Counted from the first letter of the stretch, positions 1 through 15,100 are shown. The stretch: 64,000 bases of DNA from Dimorphilus gyrociliatus (GCA_904063045.1 CAJFCJ010000023.1:186001-250000); one strand, 5' to 3'. Translations and numbers: made by a program. The notes: generated from the sequence alone by a model not told the origin.

Positions 1-3000
1 GCTATCGGCTCTTTTCCTATGTCCGGCTAAATTAAAATAAATACAATTAAGATTTATCATATACATATATACATATATATATATATATAGTATTTATCAT
101 GCCTTCCTTTTAGAATATTATAGTATTATAGATGAATCAAACTCATTTGGTTTATATTTTTTAAAGTAGATATCAAATTTAAAAAAAATAAATATTAACA
201 AAGTTACGGCTCGCATAGCCCTAATTAAATATTTATCAAAATGTTTTTATGCTTAGGTGAGTGAACTTTGACTCGAACAAGTTGACCTTCAAACGTTATT
301 CTAAATGATTCTTATGATAGAAATATCGATTTCACACTTAACATATCCTAAACTACACCTAAGGGCCTGAATGTACACTTTATTTTTAGAAGGAATCTGC
401 ACTAACAGATAATCTAAGACAAAATTGCTTTTGCAGAAGCAAACATCCTGAAATTACAGTAAGAAAATGAAGTCATTTCTAGGCGGGAGAGATCTACATT
501 TAATTTAACCAACATAAAAAGAAATATAATTTGAGCGTATTCGTTCCAAGTTAACATATTAATACAATTAACAACAGTACTAGTTTTAAAATGTTAGCAA
601 AAGTGGTAAAGTAAATAGTGAATTGAATGACTAATTTTTCCTTTCCAATTCATATCTTAGTAGATATTTCAATATTCAAAATAGATGAAATTGATACATT
701 TTTATAAAAGTAATACAAGTTTTAGTGACTATAAATTAGAATTAAATTATTTTTTCAAGCCATCAATTCACTTAATTTGGCACTTCTAGAATAGCCTATA
801 AAATTATGCTAAATATTTTCTACTGAATTTTTAATATACCTTGTTTTGCTTCTTTAGCTTTTTGCCGCAACTCGCTGGCATCCACGCCATGATTATTGTT
901 AATAGTTTTACTCTCAGCCTGATTGTGAACTTGTATAGAATTAGGACGAGTTGCCTCATTCTTTAAAGCAGTGTGAAGATTTTCAAGTTTCTTGTCTCGA
1001 CCTAAAAATTAGTATATATAAAAAAGTATAAATATTTTTAAAGATAAAACCATTTCTTAATGTAAATTATATACATTTCATAAAATTTGGTAAAAACTGA
1101 CCATTAGCAATAGGTTGGTCGGATTTTTCGTCATCGTGCTGATTTTGAACTTTTTTCTTGTTGTTCTTCTTCTTCTTTTTAGAAGCCGACTGCTTTGTTG
1201 TATTCCATTCACCCAAAGCCTCTTTTGCTCCATCTGTTTTATGATCAATAATCGCATTCAACTAAGAGTATAACTTGAAAACAAAATATTCATATGAATT
1301 GCTATTCGACATGAAAAATATAATGAGTGGGCGAATTTCCATAAAACTAGGAAGAACTTTTCGAGTTCTTTACAAAATTGACGAGAGTATATATAATCGA
1401 AAACCTCATTCATTATCCTTAAAAAAAGTATACTAAGTTGGATGAATAAGCCTAAATAATATTTGGATAAAAGGCTTTTTTTTCGATCAGATGCTAAAAC
1501 TTTCAACGTAATGATAACTCTTTATTTAACATAATTTTCTTTAAGAATTTCTCTATTTCGATCGCACGTTAATTCTATCTTAAGCCCCATACAATTACTT
1601 ATTAATATTCAAGCGCCTAAATATAAAAATGGTCACGAATTTATTTCTATGTTTCACTTGCTTTAAATACATATAGAAGGCTTACTATTTTAAAATGTAA
1701 ATTGTACATTCAAGAAATTCAATTACTTTATTAGGTCATCTTACATAATATTGTATTATGTTTTTCTTTAAATTAACTTTGGTATAATGTAATTATGATT
1801 TTAATCGTTGATCAGATAATAAATAGATGGCTTAGTTTATAAGATGAATATCGCATTTAAACATATTTAGAAATTAATAGCTAAATATAGATCATGCCTT
1901 CGAAAAAATGTATGCCTAATTACTTACCTGCTCTAACAGCTTTTATTGTTCTCTCCGGATCATTATTATAATATTCCAGGACCAACATAGTATCGTGGTT
2001 TGAAAGACTAGGGCAACTTTTTCGGACTTGTTGGACCTGTGTAAGTAAAACAAAATCTCAGAATAAATCAAAGTAACGGCTTTATTTTTCTTAAGAATAT
2101 TACCAAGTCCCTCATTTGTTTATCCTTTGAATCTTTAGCTGCCATAACTGCGTTGGTTCTCGTATCGAAGTAAAGCGATTCTGTTATCCAAAATAATATA
2201 AAAGATTTAAAATAAAAATTGATTAAAAAAATATTCAAGAAACGAACAGCTGTTCTATGTGACAGTCCGAGACCGACTGATATGCTATCTCAACTTTTTA
2301 TACAATACAGATACAGTGGACATTATAAGCATTACATAACACCTAGTGCCTAGATTCAAGACTAAATACTATCACGGCGATGTGTTTTTTAAAGGAAAAG
2401 ACGTTTAATTACACTGACTGCCATTTAAACTGCATCTTAATGCAAATGCTAAGGGCTCCTAGCATTTGGCCTCAAATCAAGACTAGCGATATTTGTGAAA
2501 AAATCAGTGTTGAAAAATGTAAAAAATTTAACAAAATATCTCTAACAAAAAAAAGTTTTTACCATTGAAATTTAAACAGTAAGGAAGTCAAAGATACCGG
2601 TATACAGTAATATATAAGTATAAAAAGCTCCATCTTTATAAACTTCGCCAAGTGTATTTAGATATTTTAATACAAACGAAAAGATATTATTTTATTTTAC
2701 GAGCAAACCTGTCGGCTTTATCTTTTGAAACCCATATGATGTTTATCAAAACTTATCTAGAAAAAGGTAGGAATAGAGGTTTTTGAAAGATTATACTCTT
2801 TCGTATAACTAGTGATGATAATTTAGCGAGATCAGACTAGTCTAAGGTCATGTTTCATATAATTGCGTTTTAGGAAATAAAAGAAAAATCAATATGTTTC
2901 AAGTTTTACAATAGGGCTGTAAAATAATTGATTACGCAACTGGGTGCGCCATATCGTTCAACAAGTTACTAAATAATATCCTCCATTTTAAAGAAAACAG

Positions 3001-5388
3001 AATTTTATTACACTATTAGTGATCAAAGAATCGGTGACGTTATAGTATCTTTAAATAGCAATAGAAAATTCAATACCGTCTGCATATTAAAAATAGAGTA
3101 AAATTCAATAAACAGAAGTTCAAACAGACTGTTTAATTATCGATATTCTAAAATAAAGTTACATTACCATCATTAAATTAATTTTGAATTAAAAATATTA
3201 TTCCCAATATGTAAAAAATATATTCTTATTCTAACTACTTAAATAACGAAAATTGTCCTTTTTATCGTTGTTATTCTAATCAATAAAAAAAATTGCCTAA
3301 ACAATCTAAACAGATAGACAATTTTGTTTGAAAACAATCGCAAAATTGTTACACAACCTAGACAACAAGTAATGAAGCATGTTAATGCTGCTATAAAACT
3401 CCTTTTAAACTTGCATTAGTTATTAATAAATACGAGTAATAACTAAAACAAAATGATATCTTGAGAAAAAAGATAATCTTAAGCTTTTCTATCATTTAGC
3501 TTGATATAAAACAGTATATAATAATACAATAAAAATGAATATTAACAAAGTAAAAAACAAGAACGCTTATGGAATTTTAACAGCAGGATATTCTATTCTA
3601 ATATTTTCGATAACTAAAAACACGCCAAGGTATAAAAAAAAGCTTCTCTTAAGGAATAGAGAAAGGGAATATCGTTCAAATGTGTGCTTTGCATGAATGA
3701 CTCATTTTCTCAAAAGATGGATGATTCAAGCAAATAGAAAAACTATTCTTCCTTCAAAATAGACAAGTTTAGGAGGACCGAAAGTTTTACAATTAAAAGT
3801 GAAAACAAGATTTATCCCAAAGGCCATGTGTCAAACACAGCTATGTTTATATCTCAGTTTGTCTTTGTGGACATGTGTTCCTTTTCTCAACGGAACAGGT
3901 CAATTTGCCTTCACGAAATCATTCTGAGGAGTTGATAATATTATTATATTAAAGAAATATAACTATGGTTAAAAAGAACGTATTTGAATATTCACTTGCA
4001 GTTATATTGTTTAGTTAACATTTATCGAAAAGAAACCAAGGCTAATCTGTTAGTCTTTTTTAAACGAAGGACTCAAAGAAAAAGAGTCTTACATAATATA
4101 ATATTTGAAAAGATTGAATAAAATATCGATTTATCTATGCAGTCTCTTCAAACAGTTTAAACAGCAGACAATACATTATATACCAGAAAATTTAAATACT
4201 CTTCCTATAATCATTGTTTATGCATATTTTATAACAATCGAAATATTTTTCTATTAAAAATAGTCTAAGAGTCTTTTTTAAAAAAAAAAAATGTCATTAT
4301 AGGATTTAGAATGGCTCAACGTTCAAGTGATTACTGCTCCATATAGTTACACAACAGATTGCAACAACACTGCTCATGTATAAATATTCGTGTTGAAATA
4401 TTCATCTCCTCTATTTTTAGAAATTATATCGTCTACTTTTCAATAAAAACGAGTGTTATGTGGCAAAATCTTCAAAATTAAGATGTTACTCAGTCCTAAA
4501 ACTAGGAAATAATCATAAAAGAGATAAGAAGTCGTTAATTATAGACAATACGATGTCTTGTTAAATGAAAATGAAAAATTAGAATATCACGAATTGGGAA
4601 TCGCATTACCTAGATTTTCAAAACTGTGACTTTGCACTCTAAAAACTAACCTGACGTAACGACTGTAAAAGATTTTCGAAACAGAAAGCGATAGAGGCTG
4701 CGACAGTTAGTTTGTTTTCCTCTGTTTATGGGTTGCTTAGGATTTTTGGTTGACAAAAATTCTCTCTACTTAGTATAAACAAGCTGTCTGAGTGCAAAAA
4801 ATTTCTATATGTTTTACATCCTCTGACAGAACAGCGGTTGGCTAGTAGAGAAAGACGGGAGGGGAGATTCAGTATCGAAAACTACAGAATTATAACATAA
4901 GAAAGGGGGTCAAATGTCAGCTATGAATAATGTAGTATTAATTAAAAAGCTGAATGCACAAATTATTGAAATTAATTCCATAGCCAGAGAATATTACACA
5001 ATTCAGGAAAAATTTTAACGCTTTCACGGCTTTTTGGGCATAATCAGCTGATATCAATACCGGTTACGTAATCGTTTGATAAAAAATGTCATTTTGTTTT
5101 AAAAATGTAAACAGTTATAAAATATATTAACCGAACTAAATGTTTTCTCCCACCGAACTAATAAATGAATAATGAATTGGTTTGAATAAGGAGAAAAAGA
5201 AGAAACGCCCTTCTATATTATCGCTCAATCGACTATTTTTTTTCAACGACTGTTGCAAAAATATTTTCCTAATTCCTATGAATAACTCATAAAAGCCTAA
5301 AAAATATTTAATTTATTTCGATGAAACTAGAAATAATTAAATAAAAATTAAAAATTTTACCGGAATTAGATGGAGTTCCACGGTTCAT
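1..5388 (-). CDS. SPATS2-like protein (DUF1387 family), 5' part, continues past the left edge
   Basis: Minus-strand exons read as 5388-5361, 2147-2104, 2036-1928 (or to 1938), 1261-1102, 1001-840 and perhaps 26-1. The exon at 2036 and the one at 1261 together give a UBA-like helical segment (VLEYYNNDPERTIKA), then an ALGEW motif and a Lys-rich run. Human SPATS2 and SPATS2L show the same order (LVLQHF..D.TVQAF...VLKEW, then a KKKNK stretch). The family is cytoplasmic, linked to RNA and stress granules; its biochemical role is poorly known. Exon 5388-5361 (ATG, nine codons, donor GTAAAA) is phase-compatible with 2147-2104, but lies across a 3.2 kb intron, so it is tentative; ATG 2145 is the alternative start. 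The strong donor after 1928 does not keep frame with 1261; the weaker GTTAGA donor after 1938 does, or a small exon was missed. The conserved C-terminal part lies outside the window. Confidence 0.7.
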
Positions 5389-8330
5389 CCTGTTTTCTGT
5401 CGTTGGAGTTACTTACAGGTCCGCACACGTTTTATTTTTTTTATTAGCGTATAATTTTTCGAAAATTTAAAATTCTTTTCCCAATTAATTAGTATTTTTT
5501 ATAATTTAACCTTTCCAACTTAAATAGTAATTTTTTACTCTGATATTTCATAATATTATAACCATGGTTTGATAAACAAAGATGGCGCTGTCTGACAATT
5601 TGAAAGTAAAACAGAAAAAACTAAATCGGGGGTGGAAGGTAAAACCTTCCTCGAATTATAGAATAGGGAAATGTTATCTTTCATTTAATCATATTCCATT
5701 TGCATAAATAAAAGATAATTAGTTTTTACATTTATTGGAGTTTCTATTCTTTATATCAAAACGTACTGTTTTCGAACGATAAGTTTGTTACCTATAAAGT
5801 TTTAAATAGGTATTTATATTCATTTCACACGTATATTAAATATTATAAGATGTATATGTGATTTCTTTGACCTGTGATTCTATTATCGCCTATATAATAT
5901 TTAATTTGTTGAAGCTCTTTAGTTCAATACATTTATAAACAATAGTAATTTCATCGAACAAAGAATAATATACATATAGACAATAAATTGTAGAATACCT
6001 TTAAAATTGTCCTCTTAGATTGTGTTTTTCTCGTCGAAAGCTATCGTTTGACTAAACATTAAGACTATCGTTAGAGATGAAGATAAGCTAATATCAATAT
6101 TGTTAATCTTGTATCACACAAGATTCTTAGTACAAAGGTACAATTTTCAAGGATATTCAAAAAATTGAATAAATTAGTTAAGATATTTAAGTATAGAGTT
6201 TTTGAAAAAGAACGCACGTGCCTCTCTCATGAATTTTCGTCCTACATTTATAATGACAGCATTAACATAAAAAAAAGATTCGAATAACCTTCGAAGGAAT
6301 ATATATATATCATATTTTCTATGTTAAATTACTGAATAAACGAAATCGTAAGTATACAACTTGATAAACAACCGTTCTTTTTTTTATTTATTCCTTATCG
6401 TTTCAACTCTTTCGTCCAAACGAAAGTAGATTTTTATATATAATATTTACCCTTTTACTCTATATTACTCTATCTTATCAACATTTCTATTATTCAAGTT
6501 TTCGTCTTTTGTTCAATTCTCTTCTGTTTGGATTTAGAAAGAATCTTACTTACTTATAGGCTGATCTGTCTACTTGATGTACACGTCAAAAAACTGAGTT
6601 ATAAAGGCTTGGTCTTTTATATACTTTTTTTTCCTAAATCGATGGATTTCGCCATATGACTAGGGATCAATAATTAGCTGGATCACATACATTTTCGAAT
6701 GGCTGTTTCTTAGTTATAATAGTTGGCCGAATGAATAAATTAAATTTGCTACAAGTATGCTTTATTGTAAGTTGAGCGGCATATCAAAGAGAGAGGGAAA
6801 GGGAAAGTGAGTAAGGACTGGAAGGTGTCGGTCTCTTTATGGAAGAGGAGACTAAAGGATAGGGGATAAGAAACAAATGATAGATATACGAGAACTTGGA
6901 AATGAGAATAAAAACTCCAAGTGTACATACAAATTACGTGCACTCTTTCTTTATCATAATTACGTAACAGGCCGTGTTTGATTGTTATCTTGATCAAGAT
7001 AGTTAATGTGTAAAAAATTCATGAAGATAAATATATAAATGTATGTATATACTGCATATTCTTAAGCAAATACAAGGTACATCCAATAGTTAAAAACATG
7101 TCTTTACGTTAAATATCAAAATAATAGGAAATAATTATCGTATAAGGTTAAAACCGGCTGGGGATGATTACTGGGTCAAAAGATCGAAAGAAAGACATAA
7201 AAAGCTAAAACCATTTTTACTAATCAATATTATGTTAGTGTAATTTAAAGTACAGAGTCTATAAATCAAAAAAGAGAGAATTTCAAGTTCACTATAAATT
7301 TTTACTATGTTTTACAGCTTAAATAGTTTAAATGTTAAAAAATTATGTAATATATATAGTATACTGTATATATATAAATTTATATATAATTATAACTTTG
7401 CTGTTGAAGGCTATTGCAAGTAAATTCAATTTTCTTAAACGTCATAAATATATTTAATTTTAAAAAATAAGATAAATATTTTGTTTGCTTAAAAATGAAA
7501 TATAAAAATCGTTAATCTTTTTTTATTTTCAAGTTTAGTTTATTACTTAAAACAGAGAGAATATAATCATATAAAAAATTTTATCATTACCTTAATATTC
7601 TATAACATTTTAATATAATATGCAATTTGGAAATCGTGTCAGATTGTATACGTAATTTTCTCTTTTCTTCCTCTATTTTTGATTGAGAGAGAGAGAGAGA
7701 CAAATATAATGAAGACTTATTAACTTATTAATATAGAATACAAAAGTATAACTCAATGAACTAACCCAAGAGATATAATATAGTATTTGTCACATTTTAT
7801 CCCTCTGTATCAACAGAATAGGATATTTTGCTTTTTCTTCTTCTTGATCTTTTGTGGTATCTTTCGTTACAAAACTATATTAATCCCTCTTTTTTCTTAT
7901 CCTACTTCTTTCTACTCAGGTACATACAATCTCAACTTTAATGTTTTAATTAAATACATATATAGCAGTTAATTTCGTTGCTATCATGAACACATCATTG
8001 CTTAAGTAAACTATACAGAGTTTTAATAAAGCGTATATTATATTGGCTTATACTACCGTTTGTTGTTTCTTTAATGACCTTAAAGTTACCTTGATAATAA
8101 ATATCAAGAGAAAAATAAATGTGCTAATTGATATTTCGATGTTAATGCTTATGTGGCACAGCTCTTATAGTAGTATATCATATATGCAATAGAATAATAT
8201 CGCAAAGAAAATGCTCGCCAACATTATCAAATAGAGTATCACGTTCCTATTTTGTCAATAAAAAATAATAAAGTTAGTATGTGCTTACATTAATATGCTT
8301 TTTATGCACCTTACTAATAATTATTGACGT
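5389..8330. other. Gene-poor region
   Basis: No supported gene was found here on either strand. The stretch is AT-rich with short TA and GA runs (for example GA repeats at 7685-7701). Open frames are short, hydrophobic or low-complexity, and lack flanking splice signals or family resemblance. Upstream regulatory DNA of the SPATS2-like gene probably lies at its left end. Confidence 0.6.
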
Positions 8331-8346
8331 ACACCAGACGGCGCTA
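8331..8346 (+). promoter_or_regulatory. CTCF-like motif beside a tRNA gene
   Basis: The 12-mer ACCAGACGGC-type core (8331-8342) matches 10 of 12 positions of the animal CTCF core CCASYAGRKGGC, and continues with GCTA as in the extended motif. It lies about 150 bp from the tRNA-Ala gene. The match was made by eye; binding is inferred. Confidence 0.35.
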
Positions 8347-8483
8347 GAGTATGATAGCTACACTCTTTCCGTTTAAATAATTTACGCTTTCATGAAGCTT
8401 TTCTGAGCTACTTATAATAATAAACAATAATAGTGTAAAACAGCTTTAGGCTCTCTTTACGCAAAGAATTTAAAAAAGGCAAG

Positions 8484-8491
8484 AAAAAAAA
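8484..8491 (-). terminator. RNA polymerase III T-run terminator
   Basis: Eight consecutive T on the minus strand begin one base after the tRNA-Ala discriminator base, the usual pol III stop signal. Confidence 0.85.
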
Positions 8492-8492
8492 C

Positions 8493-8564
8493 TGGAGAAT
8501 CCGGGGATCGATCCCGGGACCTCTCGCATGCTAAGCGAGCGCTCTACCGCTGAGCTAATTCCCC
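8493..8564 (-). tRNA. tRNA-Ala (anticodon AGC)
   Basis: A full 72-nt cloverleaf is read on the minus strand. The acceptor stem GGGGAAT pairs with ATTCTCC with one G-T wobble. The D-arm contains TTAGCTCAG. The anticodon stem-loop reads CTCGC-TTAGCAT-GCGAG, giving anticodon AGC (Ala). The T-arm is CCGGG-ATCGATC-CCCGG, so the internal B box GATCGATCC fits GWTCRANNC. There is no intron, and CCA is not encoded, as expected for a nuclear eukaryotic tRNA. Confidence 0.97.
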
Positions 8565-8992
8565 GCGTTGTAATACGGTATCGTTAAAGCCATTAAGACT
8601 CACATAGGTCTAAGAGTTGTAATAATTTAATAAGCCTAGTAAGAAATCTAAACTGCAGTTAGAGTCAGCGAAGAGAAATAAAGGCTAAAAGAGAAAAGAT
8701 TAACAGCATTAAACAAAACGAAGAACTTAAATGTATATAAATGAGTTAAACTGAGAAAAATTGCAATAAAAAGGTGACTTTAAATTATTTTAGATGATTA
8801 ATTAAATTGACAATTAATGAAAAAATAATCTTTAATTATACTAATTATAATTGAAATTTAAATTCTATTACAAATTTATACGTTATATAATTAATCAGGT
8901 CTGTAACAATAAAAAGAGTAACGCCCTTAAAAATGGATACAATAGGATGCTTCATCGTGATATAATAATCATGGATGCCCCATTGAATTGAG

Positions 8993-9000
8993 TATAAAAG
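8993..9000 (+). promoter_or_regulatory. TATA-box candidate of the mosaic receptor gene
   Basis: TATAAAAG lies 105 bases before the chosen ATG at 9105. Matches to TATA are frequent in AT-rich DNA, so the call rests on position and good fit to consensus only. Confidence 0.4.
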
Positions 9001-9104
9001 ATTGCATATATGTAAACAACCAATTAACTACAAAATTTATCATATAAAAAGAAAGCTAACGTTCTCTTATTCACACTCTTAATTTTTTGTTGCGATTGTT
9101 AAAT

Positions 9105-12100
9105 ATGAAATTATCTTTCTTATCATTTTGTATACAAATTACCTTTTCGTATCAATTGTCTTTGCCTAAAAGTTACTTTGGCTGTCCAACAGAAAACGAC
9201 TGGGATATAGTTTCTATTAAAAATTCTAATACTGGAAATTTTCTGCAATTCTGCAGCTTAAAAGAGAATGCTCACTTCTCTCCTCCTGCAAATAACTATT
9301 GTAGTCTTCAGAAAATTTGTCTATCGAGCATTCAGCAAGATAATATTACTATAACTGAATACGAGGTATTCGGAAACATTACTTTTGGAAGTATACATAA
9401 GAAGACCCTTACCTTACATCTATGCTGTCTGACGAATTCACAACCGAAAGTTTCAGAGGAATATATAGTGTTTTCATCATTAATTGTTAGTTGATCTGAT
9501 TAATTTTAATAAATAAAATAGCTATCAAAGTACATTATTAGAGAGAAGACGAACAGTGTGAAGTAATAAATAGATATGAATTTGTAGACGAAGTATCTAT
9601 TCAAGATGTTCTCAATACAAATAGCAACTACAAGATATGCCACTATAAATTTATAGGTAGGATTTTTCCATTTCTTATCTTTAATATACAGTAGTCGTTT
9701 GGGTTTCAATATATATTTTTATCCTTTTACATTAGCAACACCGAAAGAATGCCAATACGCTTTCGACAATGGTCTTAGTTATAGAGGTCTTCAAAATGTC
9801 ACTTTAAAGAGAAAGACAAAATGTAACGCTTGGGAGGGTTCCTCCGCAAATAACTTCTTTCCACAAACAAGCGGTTCAATCGTTGGAACAAATTACTGCA
9901 GGTTGAAAACATACTCCAGAAGACACTAGTTTTAGTTTATTACTAATTTATCATTGTGAAATTAGATTAGTTTATCCTGACTTTCCCGAAGTTTATTGCC
10001 ATCAGGACGTACATCTTTTTCGAATTACCGATCCGGACGGAAGCTATTGGAATGCCGAAATATGCAGTATTCCAAAATGCGGTTTGTTTGTTAAAGCTAT
10101 TAGATACTTTTTAATATGAAGTGCATTGTTGTTGAAAATAGAGGAGTTAAACCTGCCAAACATAGCATTCCATAAAGGAGTTTATGCTTCTCAAGCGGGT
10201 GAAAATTTTATAGTACCGGAAGTATTAGTGGACGGTAAGAAAGGTAAGATATAATATTCGATATTTATAAACTTGTAATATAGTGTATTAAAGCGATATA
10301 ATGAATGAATGCATATTTTAAAAAAAAGAGACATGTCTTCATCTACCCAAATCCATTAAACCGTGGATTCAAATTGATTTTGGTAAAGAGCAGGAAGTTT
10401 TCGCTTTACGACTTGATAAAACATTAAGTAACTTAAAAATTATCTTACCTATTTTCTTATTGACATTTTATATTGATTTATTAACAGTTTCGTCAATAAT
10501 TATGAACAATATAAATATTTATGTTTCTTTGGGACCAAACGATTTTCAAAATGGTCTTGCTTCGATTTGTGTACATAATTTTTCAACTGGTCATTTCCTT
10601 AGATATAGATTAGAATGTGTAAAACCAGTTAAAGGTCGTTATTTAACTCTACAGGTAGAAAATAATCTAAATATGTTGAAAATAGCATGAATATCTAATA
10701 AAAAAAAACTCTTTAAAAGGTTGGTGTAAGTAAGGAAAAAACTCAACCATCTCCTTCCGTCTTAGCTTTTTGTGAAGTTGAAGTACTCGGAAATGGTAAA
10801 AGAAAACAGTTTAAACAATATAAGAAAAACTGATATTTCTATTTTTATAATTGTGCTAGAAACGGGATGTGGTCAGGACTTGGGATTCGCTAGTGGACAA
10901 TTAACCAAAGGACAAATTACAGCATCTTCCGAAAAGGACGATATGAATAGACACTATGGACGTTTAAACCATGAAAAGGCTTGGTGCGCTTTAACAACTG
11001 ATAAAGATGCATTTTTTTCAGTTAATTAATAAAATAGTATTTATAAGAAAATTTAACATAGAATTTAATATAAAATTCTTCAGGTTGATCTTCTCTACGA
11101 AACGAAAATTCAGGGAATAACTGTCCAACCATTAACTCAATTCGGAAAAGTCTTTTATGTGTCTAAATTTCAAATATTTTACAGTAGCAATGATATCAAA
11201 TGGAAATCAATAGATGTATTTGAAAATTATATTAAAGTAATCAATAATAATTCAACTTTTTAACAGTTTTCTCATAACAATTCTCTTTCTTTTCTCTTTT
11301 ATTAAAAAGAATTTTACAGTTAAATTTGATAGGTTACAATCGAAATTTTTCTATTTCAACAGCCCTTTATGGGCTCGTTATGTGAAACTGGTCGTTAAAG
11401 ATTATAATATTGAACCTTGCCTAAAAATTGAGCTTGTTGGTTGTCCAACTACTAGGAATAAAGATATTATTGTTTACTCATTTCCACAAAGCGAATATTC
11501 ACAAAGTAGATTCTTAACACACATCCGTTTTGGTTTTTTTAAATAATTATCTATCTGGTTTTTTGTTTAAATAGTTAATACTACATCTGGAAAGAATTGC
11601 TACTTTCCATTCATTTATAAAGGAATTAAAAGAGATAAATGTATTAGAGAAAAAGATGAAGGACTATGGTGCTCTCTTACTGAAGATTTCGATAGAGATA
11701 GATTAAAGTCTGAATGTTTAAGTTAGTTTATTGATAATTCCATATTTTTGGAGATTATATTGTGTCTTTTTCTTCAGTAAGAACATATGGAGGGAGCGGA
11801 AACGGAGGAATTTGCCAGTTTCCTTTCGATTCCTGGGGTATATTTGAAAATAGGGAATGTATGAACTTTCATAAACTGCACCCTTGGTGCGAGACGAAAG
11901 ATAAGAAATGGGGATATTGTATACCATTTACCATACCAACTCCATCAATGTCTGAAAAAAGTGTTATTACTCCTGAGAAGGCCGTTTGCTCGGATTTAGT
12001 TAAGTATAATAGGATAGAATGTGGCTTTAAGTTGTCCAAAGACGACTGCGAAAAGTTGGATTGTTGTTATTTAGATGATGGAAAATCACCAGCCTGCTTT

Positions 12101-15100
12101 CATAAAAGTTATTATCATATCTATAACATTTTTCTTCCTTTTGCTCGAAATAAGTCAACTGTAATGATCTATTATTTCTAGGGAACGAATGCGGTGGAAA
12201 GATCAATTTCCCAACAAAAATAGCATCTCCAAACTATCCTTTCTATTACGGGGAAAATTTAGAGTGTACATGGCTTGTAGAGGCTCCAATAGGTTCATTT
12301 ATAAATATCAAATTAGAAGCTTTAGACCTTCCTAAGAGCGAGGGCATATATCAAGTAAGTTTAAATATTGAAAACAATTTTACAAGACATCAAAGAATAT
12401 TATCATATAGCAAGAAACATTAACTCTAAGAACGGGAGAATGCCAAGATAAAGTAACTCTTTACGAGGTTACATCCTCTGGAGAGAGGACTTTTATAAGA
12501 AATTTAGTCAACGGAAGTCCAGATATTAAGATGATATCTAGCACAAATAAAATTGAAATAGTCTTTGAATCCTGTCCGCGAAATACCATAACAGAAAATC
12601 AAGGGTTTTTAATTACTGTTTTCTTTCAAGGTAAGAAAGTTTAGAGTTGTTTTAAGTTAACATTCATATAAAAAGTAATTTATATAGGATGCTCTGGATG
12701 CTTTCTTGGTCATGAAGAGTGTTCTTCCACGACTTGTAGAGATTCTTGCGGCGAAATTGCTTCTCTAAACTTTCCTGCAAGTTATCCATATAATGAACAA
12801 TGTAGATGGGAAATTCTAGTCACGCCAGACAATTTTATTGAAATCGAATTCCTTTACTTCGATATTGTTAGTCAAAATCGATTTTGTTTGGAAGATTATA
12901 TATCGGTTACCGATGTTGATATTAGCGGTAATTTAGTTGAAGTAGGAAGATTTTGTAACAGATATCAACCAAGAGGAAGGATTCGTTCAAGTTGGAATAG
13001 GCTAATCATAACTTTTACTACTGATGGAAATGAACAAGGAAACGGATTTCACGCAACGTATACTGAACTATCTTACGACGGTGGATCAAAGAATTTTAAC
13101 GGTTTAATCATTTATTACTTTTTATATAAATCATATATACAGTATATACAGTATATATATACACTATATACTGTATAAAATACTAATTTATCTCATTTAA
13201 ACTTATATATAGAAACTGAAAAATGTGAGAAACCTCACTGGATTATGCACAATGGAATTTGTTACTGGCATGTGGAAAAAAATGATGGTATAACTTGGAG
13301 AGATGCTGATGAAGAATGTCAAGTTGATGGAGGACGTTTAGTTAGATTACTATCCGAAGATCAAGTAAAGTTTATTCATACAAAATTGATAAACGATTGG
13401 GATTCAGATAGTAAAGATGTTCACATTGGTATTTATTTATTAATTCTTATCAGCATCATCTATAGCCCGTGAAATAGAATTGAACTTTTAAAATAAATTT
13501 TATAGGTTTATCTGATATAGACGAAGAAGGGACATTTCGATGGATTGATAACTCATTTCCATATTACACGCAATGGTACTTTTCTCATTTTTAGATAATT
13601 AAGAAATACACTAATTGATATCATTAGGGATACCGATACGACTCCAAATCAGCCAGATGGTGCAGAGACAGAAAATTGCGCTGTAATCAAATTAAAAAGT
13701 CAATTTGCTCTAAACGATTGGCACGATATTGCTTGTTCATCAGATAAGGTTTCAATAGAATATATATTTATTTTATAAGTGGAGGAAATACTATATTTCT
13801 TTTCTTTTCTTTTTTTATATAGGTTCAAAGATTTGTATGCGAAAAGCAAAAAACATTTGTTAGCACAGTTGATACTCAAAATATCTTAAAAACTAGTAAT
13901 CAATGCGATAGAAGTTTATTCCCATGCAGGAATGGTCAATGTATTCCAAAACATTTTAGATGCGATGGAAAGATACAATGCATTGACGGCTATGACGAAG
14001 AAGATTGTCCAACAGGTTAAAAAGTTTCTTTACATTTACTTATATAAATTTAATAAAGAAATCTGTTCTAATAGCTTGCGACGGATTTCGTTGCGATAAT
14101 GGAGAGTGTATATCTTCTTCGTACTTTTGTAATTTTGTTGAAGATTGTATTGATAGATCGGATGAAAGAAATTGCGTTTATCCAGAATGTTCTGAGCATG
14201 AGTTTCAGTGTGCAGATAAAAAATGTATATCGGAAGAAAAAGCTTGTGATCTGATACCAGATTGTTCAGATGGAAGTGATGAAATCCATTGCGGTAATTA
14301 CTTTATAGAGAAAATAATTTAAAACGTGACGGTTGATTTATATTATCAGCTGAAAAGTGCAACAAAACAAAAAATTTCGAATGTTTTTCTTCAAAATGTC
14401 TACCTATGAGAAAATTCTGCGATGGATTTGTTGACTGCCCTGGTCTGGAGAATGAAGATGAAGGTGATCTTTGTCTTCAGCAGCAAGGTCGTACTTGTAG
14501 ATCGTGGCGGTTAAACGGTTATGAAAATAATGGACATTATAAAATTAATCCGGATTTGACAGGTTTTCTTGTCTAATTAGCTAATATTTAATGATGTAAT
14601 AGTCTTTTCTCAACAGTTCCATTCGATGTCGAATGCGATATGGAGTCTAACGATGATGTTGTCGTTAATATTATTCATTTAAATGACGAAAAGCCACACT
14701 TTATCACCGGCTTTGAATCTTTCGCTTCCTTCAAGCTAGAGCTTAGCTACTTGTATGCTTCGAAGATAGAACAAGTAACTCAAGTGGTAGAATTAGCCGA
14801 TTATTGCGAACAGCATATTGAATACCGTTGTAAGGGATCCATCATTTCGGATGGTGGTTTTAGAAGTAGATCTTTAGATAATACTCTTATTAATTGGGTT
14901 ATTGAGGACGATACGAAAGACTGCCAATGTCATTTGGATTATGCTTGCAACGTTTTAAATAGAACAAAATGCTATTGTCAGGAAAATGACGCTACACTAT
15001 ATCTGGTCGATAAGGGATTTTTAAAGAAAAAGGAGTACTTACCGTTGGTTCAAGTTGTATTTGGTGATACGGGTGCATCTGTTGAAGAAGCATACGTTAC

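Noticed and set aside
2380-2568. 62-codon plus-strand frame
   Set aside because: It lies in an intron of the SPATS2-like gene, and has no homology or codon-use signal.
5582-5641. ATG-initiated frame of 19 codons followed by a donor-like GTAAAA, and a GATGGCGCTG word resembling CTCF core
   Set aside because: No downstream partner exon was found, and only the 3' half of the CTCF core is present.
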